Assembly (NCBI RefSeq): GCF_018283645.1 | Contig: NZ_JAGSXH010000004.1 | Location: forward strand, 1 to 64,000 | Reading direction: 5' to 3' | Source: Actinocrinis puniceicyclus | GTDB taxonomy: Bacteria; Actinomycetota; Actinomycetes; Streptomycetales; Catenulisporaceae | DNA: 64,000 nucleotides | Shown here: positions 18,577-30,594 of the stretch, in pieces | Layout of the letters: every line of letters starts with the position of its first letter | Numbering within the stretch: position 1 is the stretch's first letter | Translations under genes and position numbers: made by a program | Notes under the pieces: model-generated | What the model saw: only the letters and a program-made list of their open reading frames with translations | Told to the model about the DNA's origin: nothing | Database searches by the model: none

Positions 18577-20082
18577 TTACGACAGTCGGCCGAGCACCAG
18601 TTCGCGTACCCGCGCGGCGTCCGCCTGGCCGCGCGTGGACTTCATGACCGCGCCGATGATCACACCGACCGCCGCGTGGTTGCCGGCGCGGATCTTCTCC
18701 GCGACCGCGGCATTGGCCGCGATCGCCGCGTCGATCGCGGCCAGCAGCGCCGAGTCGTCCGAGACCACCTTCAGGCCGCGCGCCGCGACCACCGCGTCCG
18801 GGTCGCCCTCGCCCGCGAGTACGCCCTCGACGACCTGCCGCGCCAGCTTGTCGGTCAGCTCACCGCCCTGGATCAGCCCCACCACCCGGGCCACCTGCGC
18901 CGGGGTGATCGGCAGTTCGCCGACGTCCACGCCGCGCTCGTTGGCGACCCGGGCCAGCTCGCCGGTCCACCATTTGCGCGCCTGGTCGCTGGGGGCGCCC
19001 GCGTCGATGGTGGCCACGATCTGCTCCAGCGCCCCGGCGTTGACGACCGTCTGCATGTCGAACTCGGAGATGCCCCACTCGGCCGCCAGCCGGCGCCGGT
19101 GCACGGTCGGCGACTGCGGCAGCGTGCCGCGCAACTGCTCGACCCACTCGCGCGAGGGGGCCACCGGAACCAGGTCGGGCTCGGGGAAGTAACGGTAGTC
19201 CTCCGCCTCCTCCTTCACCCGGCCCGAGGTGGTCGTGCCCTCGTTTTCGTGGAAATGCCGGGTCTCCTGCACGATTCTTCCGCCGGAGGCGAGCACCGCC
19301 GCGTGCCGCTGGATCTCGTACCTGGTCGCCCGCTCCACCGAACGCAGCGAGTTGACGTTCTTGGTCTCGGAGCGGGTGCCGAACTTCGTCTCGCCCTTCG
19401 GCCGCAGCGACAGGTTCACGTCGCAGCGCATCTGGCCGCGCTCCATCCGCGCCTCGGAGACACCCAGCGCCCTGATCAGCTCGCGCAACTCGGTGACGTA
19501 CGCGCGCGCGACGGCCGGAGCCAGGTGCCCCGGCACCTCGATCGGCTTGGTCACGATCTCGATCAGCGGGATGCCGGCCCGGTTGTAGTCCACCAGCGAG
19601 TAGTCCGCGCCGTGGATCCGGCCGGTCGCTCCGCCCACGTGCGTGGACTTGCCGGTGTCCTCCTCCATGTGCGCGCGCTCGATCCCGATGCGGAAGCTGC
19701 GCCCGTCGACCTCGACGTCCAGATACCCGTTGTACGAGATCGGCTCGTCGTACTGGGAGGTCTGGAAGTTCTTCGGCATGTCCGGGTAGAAGTAGTTCTT
19801 GCGCGCGAACCGGCACCACTGCGCGATCTCGCAGTGCAGCGCCAGGCCGATGCGGATCGCGCCCTCGACCGCGGCGCCGTTGACCACGGGCAGCGATCCC
19901 GGCAACCCGAGGCAGGTCGGGCACACCTGCGTGTTCGGCGCGGCGCCGAACTCGGTCGGACAGGAACAGAACATCTTCGTGTTCGTACCCAGCTCGACGT
20001 GGACCTCCAGGCCCATCACCGGGTCGTACCGCTCCAGTGCCTCGTCGAACCCGAGGAGCTCTTGAGTCTTCGCGATGCTCAT
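18577..20082 (-). CDS. gatB: Asp/Glu-tRNA(Asn/Gln) amidotransferase subunit B
   Basis: The product is 501 aa, the tRNA-binding/kinase subunit of GatCAB, which converts Glu-tRNA(Gln) (and/or Asp-tRNA(Asn)) to the amide form. The GatB signature is clear: [20 protein letters not shown], the zinc cysteines of [39 protein letters not shown] and [11 protein letters not shown]. The C-terminal GatB/YqeY tail domain ends [18 protein letters not shown]. It is third of the gat genes, separated from gatA by a small membrane gene. About 125 bp before it hold short direct repeats. Confidence 0.97.
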   Translation of the reverse strand: MSIAKTQELLGFDEALERYDPVMGLEVHVELGTNTKMFCSCPTEFGAAPNTQVCPTCLGLPGSLPVVNGAAVEGAIRIGLALHCEIAQWCRFARKNYFYPDMPKNFQTSQYDEPISYNGYLDVEVDGRSFRIGIERAHMEEDTGKSTHVGGATGRIHGADYSLVDYNRAGIPLIEIVTKPIEVPGHLAPAVARAYVTELRELIRALGVSEARMERGQMRCDVNLSLRPKGETKFGTRSETKNVNSLRSVERATRYEIQRHAAVLASGGRIVQETRHFHENEGTTTSGRVKEEAEDYRYFPEPDLVPVAPSREWVEQLRGTLPQSPTVHRRRLAAEWGISEFDMQTVVNAGALEQIVATIDAGAPSDQARKWWTGELARVANERGVDVGELPITPAQVARVVGLIQGGELTDKLARQVVEGVLAGEGDPDAVVAARGLKVVSDDSALLAAIDAAIAANAAVAEKIRAGNHAAVGVIIGAVMKSTRGQADAARVRELVLGRLS

Positions 20083-20140
20083 GGGAAGTGCAGCTCCTTC
20101 AATGCGGTCGTGAGGTAATCGTCGAAGGACTCGAAGCCGG

Positions 20141-20195
20141 CGGTCACGAAGCCGGCGGTCACGGTGCGGTGGAACACGGTGCGGTGGAACACGGT
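20141..20195. repeat. Two short direct-repeat pairs before gatB
   Basis: GCCGGCGGTCAC(GAA) occurs twice, then GGTGCGGTGGAACAC occurs twice back to back. They fill the gap between the small membrane gene and gatB. Function unknown; replication slippage is a simple explanation. Confidence 0.8.
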
Positions 20196-20206
20196 GCTCG
20201 CGGCCG

Positions 20207-20509
20207 TCACTTGCCCGCGCCCGAGGCGGCCGGGAGCATCAGCGGCTCGGCCGCGGGCGCCGCGGCCACCTGCTTGGCCTCGCGGACGGTGCGCGCCGCG
20301 ACAAGCAAGGTCACCACCAGCATCGCGGCGTTCAGCACCGCGTGCACCAGCGCGAGCCGGTCGCTCTTCTGCCGGGCGGCGCGCAGCGAGCGGACCGCGG
20401 ACAGGGCGCCCGCGACCTGCGAACCGAAGAAGAAGGCACGGCCGATCTTGCTCTTGGGTACCTTCACGATCGGCTTTTCCTTGGTTTCCTTGCCCTTGTC
20501 TGCGTTCAC
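20207..20509 (-). CDS. Small membrane protein between gatA and gatB
   Basis: The product is 100 aa from a GTG at 20509. The start forms a GTGA overlap with the gatA stop, so translation is coupled to gatA. A lysine-rich head ([17 protein letters not shown]) precedes a segment [14 protein letters not shown] and a hydrophobic helix [19 protein letters not shown] (about 55-75). The tail is Ala/Pro rich. No recognised domain. Its insertion inside the amidotransferase operon is unusual; no role in aminoacylation can be claimed. Confidence 0.75.
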   Translation of the reverse strand: MNADKGKETKEKPIVKVPKSKIGRAFFFGSQVAGALSAVRSLRAARQKSDRLALVHAVLNAAMLVVTLLVAARTVREAKQVAAAPAAEPLMLPAASGAGK

Positions 20510-22020
20510 AGCGCCGGGACCTCCTCCAGGATCGGGTGCCCCCACCGGTCTTCGAGTGCCGCCTCCAGCGCGGCGCCGACCCGGTAGAGCCGGTCGTCCT
20601 GGAGCGCGGGCGCCAAGATCTGGAAACCCACCGGCAGGCCGTCCTCGGGCGCCAGGCCGCAGGGCACGGACATGCCCGCGTTGCCCGCCAGGTTGGTCGG
20701 GATCGTGCACAGGTCGGCCAAGTACATCGACACCGGGTCGTCCACGCGCTCGCCGATCTTGAACGCGGTCGTCGGGGTGGTCGGCGAGACCAGCACGTCG
20801 ACGCGCTCGAACGCCTTCTCGAAGTCCCGGATGATCAGGGTCCGCACCTTCTGCGCCTGTCCGTAGTACGCGTCGTAGTAACCGGAGGACAGCGCGTACG
20901 TACCGAGCATGATGCGGCGCTTGACCTCCGGTCCGAAGCCGGCTTCACGGGTCAGCGCGGTGACTTCCTCGGCGCTGTGCACGCCGTCGTCGCCGACGCG
21001 CAGCCCGTAGCGCATCGCGTCGAACCGGGCCAGGTTCGAAGAGCACTCACTCGGCGCGATCAGATAGTAGGCGGGCAGCGCGTGGTCGAAGGACGGCGCG
21101 TCGATCTCCACCACCTCGGCGCCGAGGCCGGCCAGCAGTTCCACGGACTCGTGGAAGCGCTGGCGCACGCCGGGGGCATAGCCCTCGCCGTCGAACTGCT
21201 TCACCACGCCGATCCGCAGGCCCCGCACGCCCTCGTCGGCGCCCCGCCTCGCCGCCGCGACCACCGGTGGGACCGGCATGTCGATCGAGGTCGAGTCGAG
21301 CGGGTCGTGCCCCGCGATGATCTCGTGCAGCAGCGCGGCGTCCAGCACCGTGCGCGCGCACGGCCCGCCCTGGTCGAGGCTGGAGGAGAAGGCCACCAGC
21401 CCGTAGCGGGACACCGAGCCGTAGGTGGGCTTGACCCCGACGGTGCCGGTGACGGCGGCGGGCTGGCGGATCGAGCCGCCGGTGTCGGAGCCGATCGCCA
21501 GCGGCGCCTCGAACGCGACCAGGCTCGCCGCCGAGCCGCCGCCGGAACCACCCGGGACGCGCTCGAGGTCCCACGGGTTGCGGGTCGGGCCGTAGGCGGA
21601 GTTCTCCGTGGAGGAGCCCATCGCGAACTCGTCCATGTTGGTCTTGCCGATGATCACCACGTCGGCTTCCCGCAGCCTGCGGGCCACGGTGGCGTCGTAC
21701 GGCGGCAGCCAGCCTTCGAGGATCCTCGATCCACAGGTGGTGGGGACGCCGCGGGTCGTGAACACGTCCTTGAGCGCGAGCGGCACACCGGCCAGCGGGC
21801 CGAGCCTTTCCCCCTTGGCGCGCTTGGCGTCCACGGCCGCCGCGGCGGCAAGCGCGCCCTGTGCGTCCACGTGCAGGAAGGCTTTCACCTTGTCGTCCAC
21901 CTTGGCGATCCGGTCCAGGTGCGCCTGGGTGACCTCGACGGCGGACAACTCGCCGGAGGCTATCGCGGCGGCCAGATCGGCGGCGGTGCGGCGGATGGCG
22001 TCGGAACCTGATGCGTACAT
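20506..22020 (-). CDS. gatA: Asp/Glu-tRNA(Asn/Gln) amidotransferase subunit A
   Basis: The product is 504 aa, the amidase-signature subunit that releases ammonia from glutamine. The Ser-cis-Ser-Lys triad is visible: Lys in [14 protein letters not shown], Ser in [15 protein letters not shown] and nucleophile region [16 protein letters not shown]. The ATG at 22020 has GAGG seven nt upstream; a TTG two codons earlier is also in frame. gatC ends 8 bp before. Confidence 0.97.
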   Translation of the reverse strand: MYASGSDAIRRTAADLAAAIASGELSAVEVTQAHLDRIAKVDDKVKAFLHVDAQGALAAAAAVDAKRAKGERLGPLAGVPLALKDVFTTRGVPTTCGSRILEGWLPPYDATVARRLREADVVIIGKTNMDEFAMGSSTENSAYGPTRNPWDLERVPGGSGGGSAASLVAFEAPLAIGSDTGGSIRQPAAVTGTVGVKPTYGSVSRYGLVAFSSSLDQGGPCARTVLDAALLHEIIAGHDPLDSTSIDMPVPPVVAAARRGADEGVRGLRIGVVKQFDGEGYAPGVRQRFHESVELLAGLGAEVVEIDAPSFDHALPAYYLIAPSECSSNLARFDAMRYGLRVGDDGVHSAEEVTALTREAGFGPEVKRRIMLGTYALSSGYYDAYYGQAQKVRTLIIRDFEKAFERVDVLVSPTTPTTAFKIGERVDDPVSMYLADLCTIPTNLAGNAGMSVPCGLAPEDGLPVGFQILAPALQDDRLYRVGAALEAALEDRWGHPILEEVPAL

Positions 22021-22028
22021 GGACAACC

Positions 22029-22337
22029 TCAGTCCTCCCCGAGGATGCGCGGGACCCGGAAGCGCTCGTCTTCGGCCGCGGGCGCCTGGGCCAGCACCTC
22101 GGCGCGGTCGAGGACCGGCGTGCCGGCAGGCCGCACGATGTCCGCGCGGAAGACGTTGGTCAGTGGTTGCGGATGCGAGGTCGGCGGGACGTGCTCGGTC
22201 GGCAGCTCGCCGACCCGGGCCACCGCGCTGACGATCGCGTCGAGCTGGCCGGCGAAGTGGTCGAGTTCGGCGTCACTGAGCTCCAGGCGGGAGAGCTTGG
22301 CGAGGTGTGCCACCTCCTCGCGGGTGATCGAGGGCAT
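22029..22337 (-). CDS. gatC: Asp/Glu-tRNA(Asn/Gln) amidotransferase subunit C
   Basis: The product is 102 aa, the small belt-like subunit that holds GatA and GatB together. [22 protein letters not shown] is the standard GatC opening, followed by [21 protein letters not shown] and the C-terminal [12 protein letters not shown]...FRVPRIL. It is first of gatC-gatA-(membrane gene)-gatB. Confidence 0.96.
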   Translation of the reverse strand: MPSITREEVAHLAKLSRLELSDAELDHFAGQLDAIVSAVARVGELPTEHVPPTSHPQPLTNVFRADIVRPAGTPVLDRAEVLAQAPAAEDERFRVPRILGED

Positions 22338-22483
22338 CGGGGCCGAACCTTCCTACGGAGATCGACAGACAGGGATTACACCGCGTGTAGCGTAGAGCGT
22401 CTGGCTGCAATCCTAGTCGCGCCGCCCCTCGCAACCCGCCGCATTTCACCGCCCTGTGGATAACCGAGCGCCCGGCCTCCCAC

Positions 22484-24529
22484 TCAGCGCACGAGGTAGG
22501 ACTCGCGCTCGGGCCCGGCGGAACGGCCGTTGAGCCAGCGGGTGGCCTCGGGCGCGGGCAGCGCCTTCGCCAGCAGCCAGCCCTGCGCGGCGTCGCAGCC
22601 GAGCGCGGCGAGACGGTCCCAGGTGACGTCGTCCTCGACCCCCTCGGCGACCACGTGCAGGCCGAGCGAGTGGGCGAGGTCCACGGTCGAACGCACGATC
22701 GCCGCGTCCTCGGGGTCGTGCGCCAGCCGGGCGACGAAGGACTTGTCGATCTTGATCTCGTTGACCGGGATCTTGCGCAACAACACCAGCGAGGAGTAGC
22801 CGGTGCCGAAGTCGTCGAGAGAAAGGCGCACGCCCAGCGCCTCAAGGCCGCCGAGCGTGGCGGCCGCGCGCTGCGGGTCCTCCAGCAGCACCCGCTCGGT
22901 GATCTCCAGCTGCAGCGCCGTCGGCGGGACACCGTACTTGAGCAGCCCGGCCTGGATCGCCGGGACGAACCCGGGCCAGTGGATGTCGCGCATCGAGACG
23001 TTGACCGCTACCGGTACCGCCAGACCCGAGCGCCACCAGCGTGCGACCTGAGCGAGCGCCTGGTCGACCACGTACGCGGTCAGTTTCGGCATCAGCCCGG
23101 TCTGTTCGGCCAGCTCGACGAACTCCTCCGGATTCACCGCCCCGCGGGTGGCGTGCTGCCAGCGCACCAGGCCCTCGAACCCGACCACCTGCCCGGTCGC
23201 GAACGCCACCTTCGGCTGGTAGTGCAGTTGCACCTCCCCGGCCTCCAGTGCCCGGCGCAGGTCTCCGAGCAGGGCGAGCCGGTCGGGGGTGTTCAAATCC
23301 CGGCCGGCCTCGTAGCAGGCGACGACCGAACGGGACTTCTTCGCCAGGTACATCGCCACGTCGGCGCGCTGCAGCAGCTGCTCGAACTCCTCGGCGTGGT
23401 CGGGATAGAGCGCTACACCGACCGACGCCTCAAGGTCGAGCGTTATCCCGTGCAGCGGGAAGGGGTCCTGGAAGATCTCGGCCAGGCGGTGCGCCGCCTC
23501 GACCGCCGCCAGCTCGTCGGGCACGTTCGGCAGCAGCACCGCGAACTCGTCTCCGCCCAGCCGGGCGACCGTCTCCCCGGCCCCGACCGCGCAGCCGAGC
23601 CGCTCGGCGACGACGCGCAGCAGCTCATCACCGGTCAGGTGGCCGAGAGTGTCGTTGACCTCCTTGAAGCGGTCCAGGTCGAGCAGCAGCAGTGCCACGT
23701 GCCGCCCGGTGCGCGCGGCCTCCGCGAGCGCCTGCTCGCCGTGTTCACGCAGCATCTTGCGGTTGGGCAGCTCGGTCAGCTCGTCGTGACTGGACTCCCA
23801 GTCGCGTTCGCGGCCGACCTCGGCGTTGCCGTGCACGATCAGCAGCACGGGAACGAAGAACGGCAGCAGGCCCGGGTCGCTCAGCGCCACCGACGCGACC
23901 AGCGGCGCGAGCGCCACCATCGCGCCGGTCGCCTTGACCTGGTGCACGGCCTCACGCCGGATCAGGTCGGGCAGCGGCACGCCACTGGACAGGCTGAGCG
24001 CCGCCCAGACGAACAGGTGGTTGGCCGTCGCGTACACGATCCCCGCGGCCAGCAGCGCGAGCGAGCGGTGCCAGCCGAGCGCGTCGCCGATCTGCAGCGG
24101 ATGCTGGAAGAAGAGCCCGAACACCAGGCCGCCGAGCGCGAGAGAGACCGCGTACTGGGTCACGTTGAAGGTGGTGCGCCACCAGCTGTGCCGGTTGACC
24201 ACAGCGCACACCACCACCGCGGCGCCCTGCGCGAGCGCGGCGGCGTGCCAGCCGCACAGGCTCAGCAGCGCCAGCGAGAACGCGACCGCGGTGGTCGAGC
24301 CGTCGTGCTCGTGCCGGGCCAGCACCGGCCGCAGCTCGCCGACGACGACCAGCAGGCCGAGCAGCCAGGCCGCGCCGGAGCCGCGCAGGTGCCCGCTGTT
24401 CAGGTCCTGGATCACCCGGGCCGCCGCGTAGCCGATCACGCAGGCGCCGGCGACGTTGGTCAGCAGCAGATAGGCGCGGAACGCGAGCGGGCGCGCGACA
24501 GCGTCAGTACGGTGCACCGCCTGCGCCAT
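22484..24529 (-). CDS. Membrane GGDEF-EAL cyclic di-GMP protein
   Basis: The product is 681 aa from an ATG at 24529 with GAGGG close upstream. The first about 230 residues form six or more hydrophobic segments (AYLLLTNVAGACVIGYAAA, GAAWLLGLLVVVGEL, SVALSDPGLLPFFVPVLL). GGDEF follows (about 240-400: ELPNRKMLREHGEQ, DLDRFKEVNDTLGHLTGDELL, active loop ARLGGDEFAVLL). EAL follows (about 415-665). The signature reads FEGLVRW rather than EALVRW, with NVSMRDIHWPGF, LEITERVLL and LDDFGTGYSSLVLL intact. It may be bifunctional or have one active domain. It is the second c-di-GMP protein in 12 kb. Confidence 0.88.
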   Translation of the reverse strand: MAQAVHRTDAVARPLAFRAYLLLTNVAGACVIGYAAARVIQDLNSGHLRGSGAAWLLGLLVVVGELRPVLARHEHDGSTTAVAFSLALLSLCGWHAAALAQGAAVVVCAVVNRHSWWRTTFNVTQYAVSLALGGLVFGLFFQHPLQIGDALGWHRSLALLAAGIVYATANHLFVWAALSLSSGVPLPDLIRREAVHQVKATGAMVALAPLVASVALSDPGLLPFFVPVLLIVHGNAEVGRERDWESSHDELTELPNRKMLREHGEQALAEAARTGRHVALLLLDLDRFKEVNDTLGHLTGDELLRVVAERLGCAVGAGETVARLGGDEFAVLLPNVPDELAAVEAAHRLAEIFQDPFPLHGITLDLEASVGVALYPDHAEEFEQLLQRADVAMYLAKKSRSVVACYEAGRDLNTPDRLALLGDLRRALEAGEVQLHYQPKVAFATGQVVGFEGLVRWQHATRGAVNPEEFVELAEQTGLMPKLTAYVVDQALAQVARWWRSGLAVPVAVNVSMRDIHWPGFVPAIQAGLLKYGVPPTALQLEITERVLLEDPQRAAATLGGLEALGVRLSLDDFGTGYSSLVLLRKIPVNEIKIDKSFVARLAHDPEDAAIVRSTVDLAHSLGLHVVAEGVEDDVTWDRLAALGCDAAQGWLLAKALPAPEATRWLNGRSAGPERESYLVR

Positions 24530-24712
24530 CCGCCCTCGCCCTGGTCTCTCGCGCGTCCCGGCCGACGCCGCGCGGCCGGCATGGAAGGCGCGGCCGCGGT
24601 CTCGGTGCGCTGCGCCCGGATCCGACCGACCCAGATTATTCGCAAGGCTCGTACTCCCGCGAGGGCTGGCGGCAGATCGTGACTCAAACAAGCCTGATTG
24701 AAAATGGCAGGA

Positions 24713-26974
<2,262 letters not shown>

Positions 26975-26996
26975 CTACCGGCCGCCACCGACAAGA

Positions 26997-28064
26997 CTAG
27001 TCAACCTCTTCAAGGGCCCGAGCGGTGTCCCGGCACAGCCGCAGGGCCCGGCGCGCCCAGCCGGGCGATGCCCCGGAAAGGCCGCAGGACGGGGTGACGA
27101 TCACCGCTTCGGCCACTTGCGGCCAGGAGAAACCCAGGCGCCGCAGGCGGAGCACGCGGTCCCTCAGCTCGCTCACGGCCGGCCCGGGCGTGGCCGGCTC
27201 GGTCGAGGGAACGACGCCGGCAAGCAGGAGCACGCCAGCCTCGATGAGCTCGCCCAGAGCCTCGTCATGCCGTCCGGACAACAACGACATATCAAAGGAG
27301 ATGCCTGCCGCCCCGGCACGATGCAGCGTGCCGAACGGTACGTCCGGCGCACAGCAGTGCACGATGACAGGAATGGCCGAGTCTGCCGGGCCGCCGGCTT
27401 TGACGCCGTCGATGACGGACCGCAGGAGGTCGCGTACGACGTTCTCCTCGACCGCGCGCAAAGCGCCGAAGCCGCTTGCGGTACGGACGGAGCCCTTCAA
27501 CACGCCGGGCAGTGACGGTTCATCAAGCTGGATGACAAGCTGCGCGCCGGGCACTCGCTTTCGCAAGTCCTGCGCGTGCAACCGCAGTCCTTCGGCAAGG
27601 GAAGCGGCGACGTCGCGTACTGCGCCCGTATCCGCGAGCATCTTGTCGCCGTGCGGTAACTCGACCGCAGCTGCCATAGTCCACGGTCCAGCGACTTGGA
27701 TCTTGAGCGGGCCGACGTACCCCTGCGTGTACTCCTCCAGCAGATCCAGGTCCGCCGACAGGTGGCTTCGCGCCCGTCCGTGATCGCGTCCGGGCCGGTC
27801 CACGATCCGCCATCCGGAGGGCTGGACCTCCGCGTAGAGGTCGACCAGGAGCGCGGCACCGCGCCCGATCATGTCCGCGCCGACGCCGCGTTGCGGAAGT
27901 TCGGGGAGAAAGGGCACCCCCGGCGGCTCGCCGAGCTCGCCCATGACCATGCGGATCGACTCGGCCATGTCGTCGCCGGGTAACGATCCGACTCCTGTCG
28001 CGGCGGGCGCGGGTGGCGGCTCGGGCGCGCGTCGGGGGTCAGAATCGGCAGCAGCGGTGGTCAT
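26997..28064 (-). CDS. MetE-like (cobalamin-independent) methionine synthase domain protein
   Basis: The product is 355 aa from an ATG at 28064. It matches the short proteins annotated as methionine synthase downstream of ligA-type loci in actinobacteria. It has only the catalytic UROD/MetE-like barrel: GVGSLPGDDMAESIRMVMGEL, IQVAGPWTMAAAV, LVIQLDEPSLPGVL, and candidate zinc ligands in VIVHCCAPDVPF and VTPSCGLSGASPGWA. The full-length MetE N-terminal domain (about 400 aa) is absent. Methyl transfer to homocysteine is therefore a family assumption; another thiol methyltransferase is possible. Confidence 0.8.
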   Translation of the reverse strand: MTTAAADSDPRRAPEPPPAPAATGVGSLPGDDMAESIRMVMGELGEPPGVPFLPELPQRGVGADMIGRGAALLVDLYAEVQPSGWRIVDRPGRDHGRARSHLSADLDLLEEYTQGYVGPLKIQVAGPWTMAAAVELPHGDKMLADTGAVRDVAASLAEGLRLHAQDLRKRVPGAQLVIQLDEPSLPGVLKGSVRTASGFGALRAVEENVVRDLLRSVIDGVKAGGPADSAIPVIVHCCAPDVPFGTLHRAGAAGISFDMSLLSGRHDEALGELIEAGVLLLAGVVPSTEPATPGPAVSELRDRVLRLRRLGFSWPQVAEAVIVTPSCGLSGASPGWARRALRLCRDTARALEEVD

Positions 28065-28299
28065 GCAGCCGAGCCTAGACCGTCCGGTCGCTTCCTCCGA
28101 CTCAGCGAACGCGCACCAAATCCGCTGCGCGACACCGGCGGTTCTGCAACACTCTGGCACTCAACGGGGTAGTGATCCCGCGCGCCGGTCCGCGACACGA
28201 CTTAGCCGGGCTGGAACGGGTAGCAGCGTGTCTGACGTTGAAAATTCTGAAACACGGGCACAGGGAGCAACGGCAAGCAGCGGCAGAGGAGGGAACCGC

Positions 28300-28752
28300 A
28301 TGCAGACTATCTTCTTCGCGGCCGACGCCGAGCAACTGCTGCGGCTGGCGACCGCCGGGGGCGAGACCGACGGACTCGACCTGGCCTGCGTAGACGCGGC
28401 GGATCTGGACCCGGCGCAACTGCTGGAGCTGGACACGCTGATGACCGGCCACGACCCTGTGGCGGTGCGGGAGGCGGTGCTCACACCGGCACGCGAGCTG
28501 GCGCCGGGACCCGGCGCGTTGGCGCAGGGCACGGAGGAACGCGTCGTGCTTTGCGTCCGTCCGGCGCTGGCCCGCAGCCTACGCGGCCGCATCGACGAAG
28601 AACTCGACGACATCGCGCTGGACTGGGAGCTGCGGGCGTGGGGCGCGGACTGGAACGCGCAACGCTACGGAGCGCTGTTGCGGTCGCTCTCGTTGCTGGC
28701 CGAGGTGGCGCACAACGAGCGGCGCGGGGTGTACGTGCGCTTCGACGTCTGA
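28300..28752 (+). CDS. Hypothetical acidic protein
   Basis: The product is 150 aa from an ATG at 28300 with GGAGG eight nt upstream. It starts MQTIFFAADAEQLLRLAT and is rich in Leu, Asp and Glu; the C-terminal half (RSLRGRIDEELDDIALDWELRA) looks helical and the end reads ERRGVYVRFDV. No signal peptide, membrane helix or known domain. It stands alone on the plus strand between two minus-strand genes, converging with mnmA. Confidence 0.75.
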   Translation: MQTIFFAADAEQLLRLATAGGETDGLDLACVDAADLDPAQLLELDTLMTGHDPVAVREAVLTPARELAPGPGALAQGTEERVVLCVRPALARSLRGRIDEELDDIALDWELRAWGADWNAQRYGALLRSLSLLAEVAHNERRGVYVRFDV

Positions 28753-28801
28753 CCGAAGGGCCTTGGTGGACTCCCGGGGACTCCTCGTCGTGCCCGGCTT
28801 G

Positions 28802-29917
28802 TCAGTGCCCGGCGCGCGTTCCGGCCTGCTCGGTAGCGCGGCGCGTCGCGCTGATCGTGGCCGAGCCGATGACGCGCGTTCCGTCGTAGAGCACTGCGGT
28901 CTGCCCGGGCGCGATCCCGCGTGCGGGCGACGAAAGCTGTGCCGTGACAACGCCCTGTTCCACGTCGTACCGCACTGCCGCGGGGACCGGCTCGCCGTGC
29001 GCGCGCATCTGCACTAGGCACTCGAACTCTTCCGCATCGACCGGACCGCACCAACGCGGATGGCTACCGGAGACCTCGGTCACGGCCAGTTCCTCCGTTG
29101 TGCCCACCGTGACGGTGTTGGTCACCGGAGAGATGTCCAGCACGTAGCGCGGCCGACCGTCGCCAGCCGGGTCGCCGATCCGTAACCCCTTGCGCTGGCC
29201 GATGGTGAAGCCGTACGCGCCGGAGTGCGAACCGACCACGGCGCCGGTGGTGTCCACGATCGGGCCGGTCTCGGTGCCCAGTCGCTCGGCGAGGAAGCGG
29301 CGGGTGTCGCCGTCGGCGATGAAGCAGATGTCGTGCGAGTCCGGCTTGTCGGCGACGGCGAGGCCGCGCCGGTCGGCCTCGGCCCGCACGTCGGTCTTGA
29401 GCGAGTCGCCGAGCGGGAACAGGGCGCGGGCCAGTTGCTCCGCGTCCAGGACGCCGAGGACGTAGGACTGGTCTTTGGCCGGATCGACGGCGCGGTGCAG
29501 TTCGCGCGCGCCGTTCGAGTGCTGCACGATGCGCGCGTAGTGCCCTGTGCACACCGCGTCGAAGCCGAGCGCTAGCGCCTTGTCCAGCACGGCGGAGAAC
29601 TTGATCTTCTCGTTGCAGCGCAGGCAGGGATTCGGAGTGCGTCCGGCGGCGTATTCGCTGACGAAGTCGTCGACCACGTCGGCGTGGAAGCGTTCGGCGA
29701 GGTCCCAGATGTAGAACGGGATGCCGATCACGTCGGCGGCGCGGCGGGCGTCGCGCGAGTCTTCGACGGTGCAGCAGCCACGCGCCCCGGTGCGGAAGGA
29801 TTGCGGGTTCTTGGACAGCGCGAGGTGGACCCCGGTCACCTCATGCCCGGCCTCGACGGCCCGGGCGGCCGCCACCGCCGAGTCCACTCCCCCGGACATC
29901 GCCGCAAGAACACGCAT
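28802..29917 (-). CDS. mnmA: tRNA-specific 2-thiouridylase
   Basis: The product is 371 aa and installs the 2-thio group on U34 of Lys, Glu and Gln tRNAs. The PP-loop [11 protein letters not shown] is at the N-terminus. The catalytic cysteine pair is in [12 protein letters not shown] and [25 protein letters not shown] and the C-terminal beta-barrel segments follow. Sulfur would come from the cysteine desulfurase encoded about 0.7 kb upstream on the same strand; a Uma2 gene separates them. Confidence 0.96.
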   Translation of the reverse strand: MRVLAAMSGGVDSAVAAARAVEAGHEVTGVHLALSKNPQSFRTGARGCCTVEDSRDARRAADVIGIPFYIWDLAERFHADVVDDFVSEYAAGRTPNPCLRCNEKIKFSAVLDKALALGFDAVCTGHYARIVQHSNGARELHRAVDPAKDQSYVLGVLDAEQLARALFPLGDSLKTDVRAEADRRGLAVADKPDSHDICFIADGDTRRFLAERLGTETGPIVDTTGAVVGSHSGAYGFTIGQRKGLRIGDPAGDGRPRYVLDISPVTNTVTVGTTEELAVTEVSGSHPRWCGPVDAEEFECLVQMRAHGEPVPAAVRYDVEQGVVTAQLSSPARGIAPGQTAVLYDGTRVIGSATISATRRATEQAGTRAGH

Positions 29918-29980
29918 GGTTAATAGGGTACGTGCTGCCGCGAGCCGATTTGTTCAGATGATCAGCCGAGATGGACTGCT

Positions 29981-30532
29981 CTACAGCTTCGGCGCCTCGA
30001 GCCGGACCTCCATCGAGAACGGGATCTCGGTCTGCAGATGGCCGATGTGTGTCCGCATCAGCCGGTAAGCGCCCCCGTAGAGCTGGTGCTCATGCACGAT
30101 CGGCGCCAGGTCCGCGCCGCGCTCGACGAGCCAGAAGGTCGGGATGCCCATCGCCGCGTACATGATCGGCTTGTCCTCGCGATCGCGCTCCTCGGACTCC
30201 GGCGAGATGATCTCAGCCGCGACAAGAACATCAGCCGGTGAGTAAATGCTCTTGTCGGCTTCGACCGCGCCGGCGCGCACGATCGAGAGATCCGGCTCAG
30301 GGGCGGAGCGATTGCTGCGCCGCACTGCCATCTCGAAAAGAAGCGCGTACTCGTCCGGCACCTGGTCGTACAGCTGCCGGTCGAACATGCGGATGATCGC
30401 CATGTGCCAGGTCTTCTGCGGACTCATGACGAGAACCCCACGGATCAGTTCCGTGTGCTTCGGCAGGTTGTCCGGGAGGTTGTCGAGTGTCCAACCATCC
30501 TCTGGCGTCATGGGGAGGGTCGGTGCTGTCAT
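29981..30532 (-). CDS. Uma2-family (DUF820) putative restriction-endonuclease-fold protein
   Basis: The product is 183 aa from an ATG at 30532 with AAGGAG seven nt upstream. The Uma2 pattern is clear: HTELIRGVLVMSP (conserved Glu), SAPEPDLSIVRAGAV (catalytic-type Asp), then VAAEIISPESEERDREDKPIMYAAMGIPTFWLVE (Glu and Lys of a PD-(D/E)XK core). The family is a nuclease-fold protein of unknown role, expanded in cyanobacteria and actinobacteria. It sits between cysteine desulfurase and mnmA, genes often adjacent, so it may be an insertion. Confidence 0.88.
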   Translation of the reverse strand: MTAPTLPMTPEDGWTLDNLPDNLPKHTELIRGVLVMSPQKTWHMAIIRMFDRQLYDQVPDEYALLFEMAVRRSNRSAPEPDLSIVRAGAVEADKSIYSPADVLVAAEIISPESEERDREDKPIMYAAMGIPTFWLVERGADLAPIVHEHQLYGGAYRLMRTHIGHLQTEIPFSMEVRLEAPKL

Positions 30533-30594
30533 GACACGGCTCCTTCCGGTTTCTGCCGGTGGATCCAGAGTAGCAATCAGGCGAGGCGGCCAGC

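Noticed and set aside
23285-23310. GTTCAAATCC, a tRNA T-arm-like string
   Set aside because: It is inside the GGDEF-EAL gene and no acceptor stem or anticodon arm fits around it. I found no tRNA or rRNA in the window.
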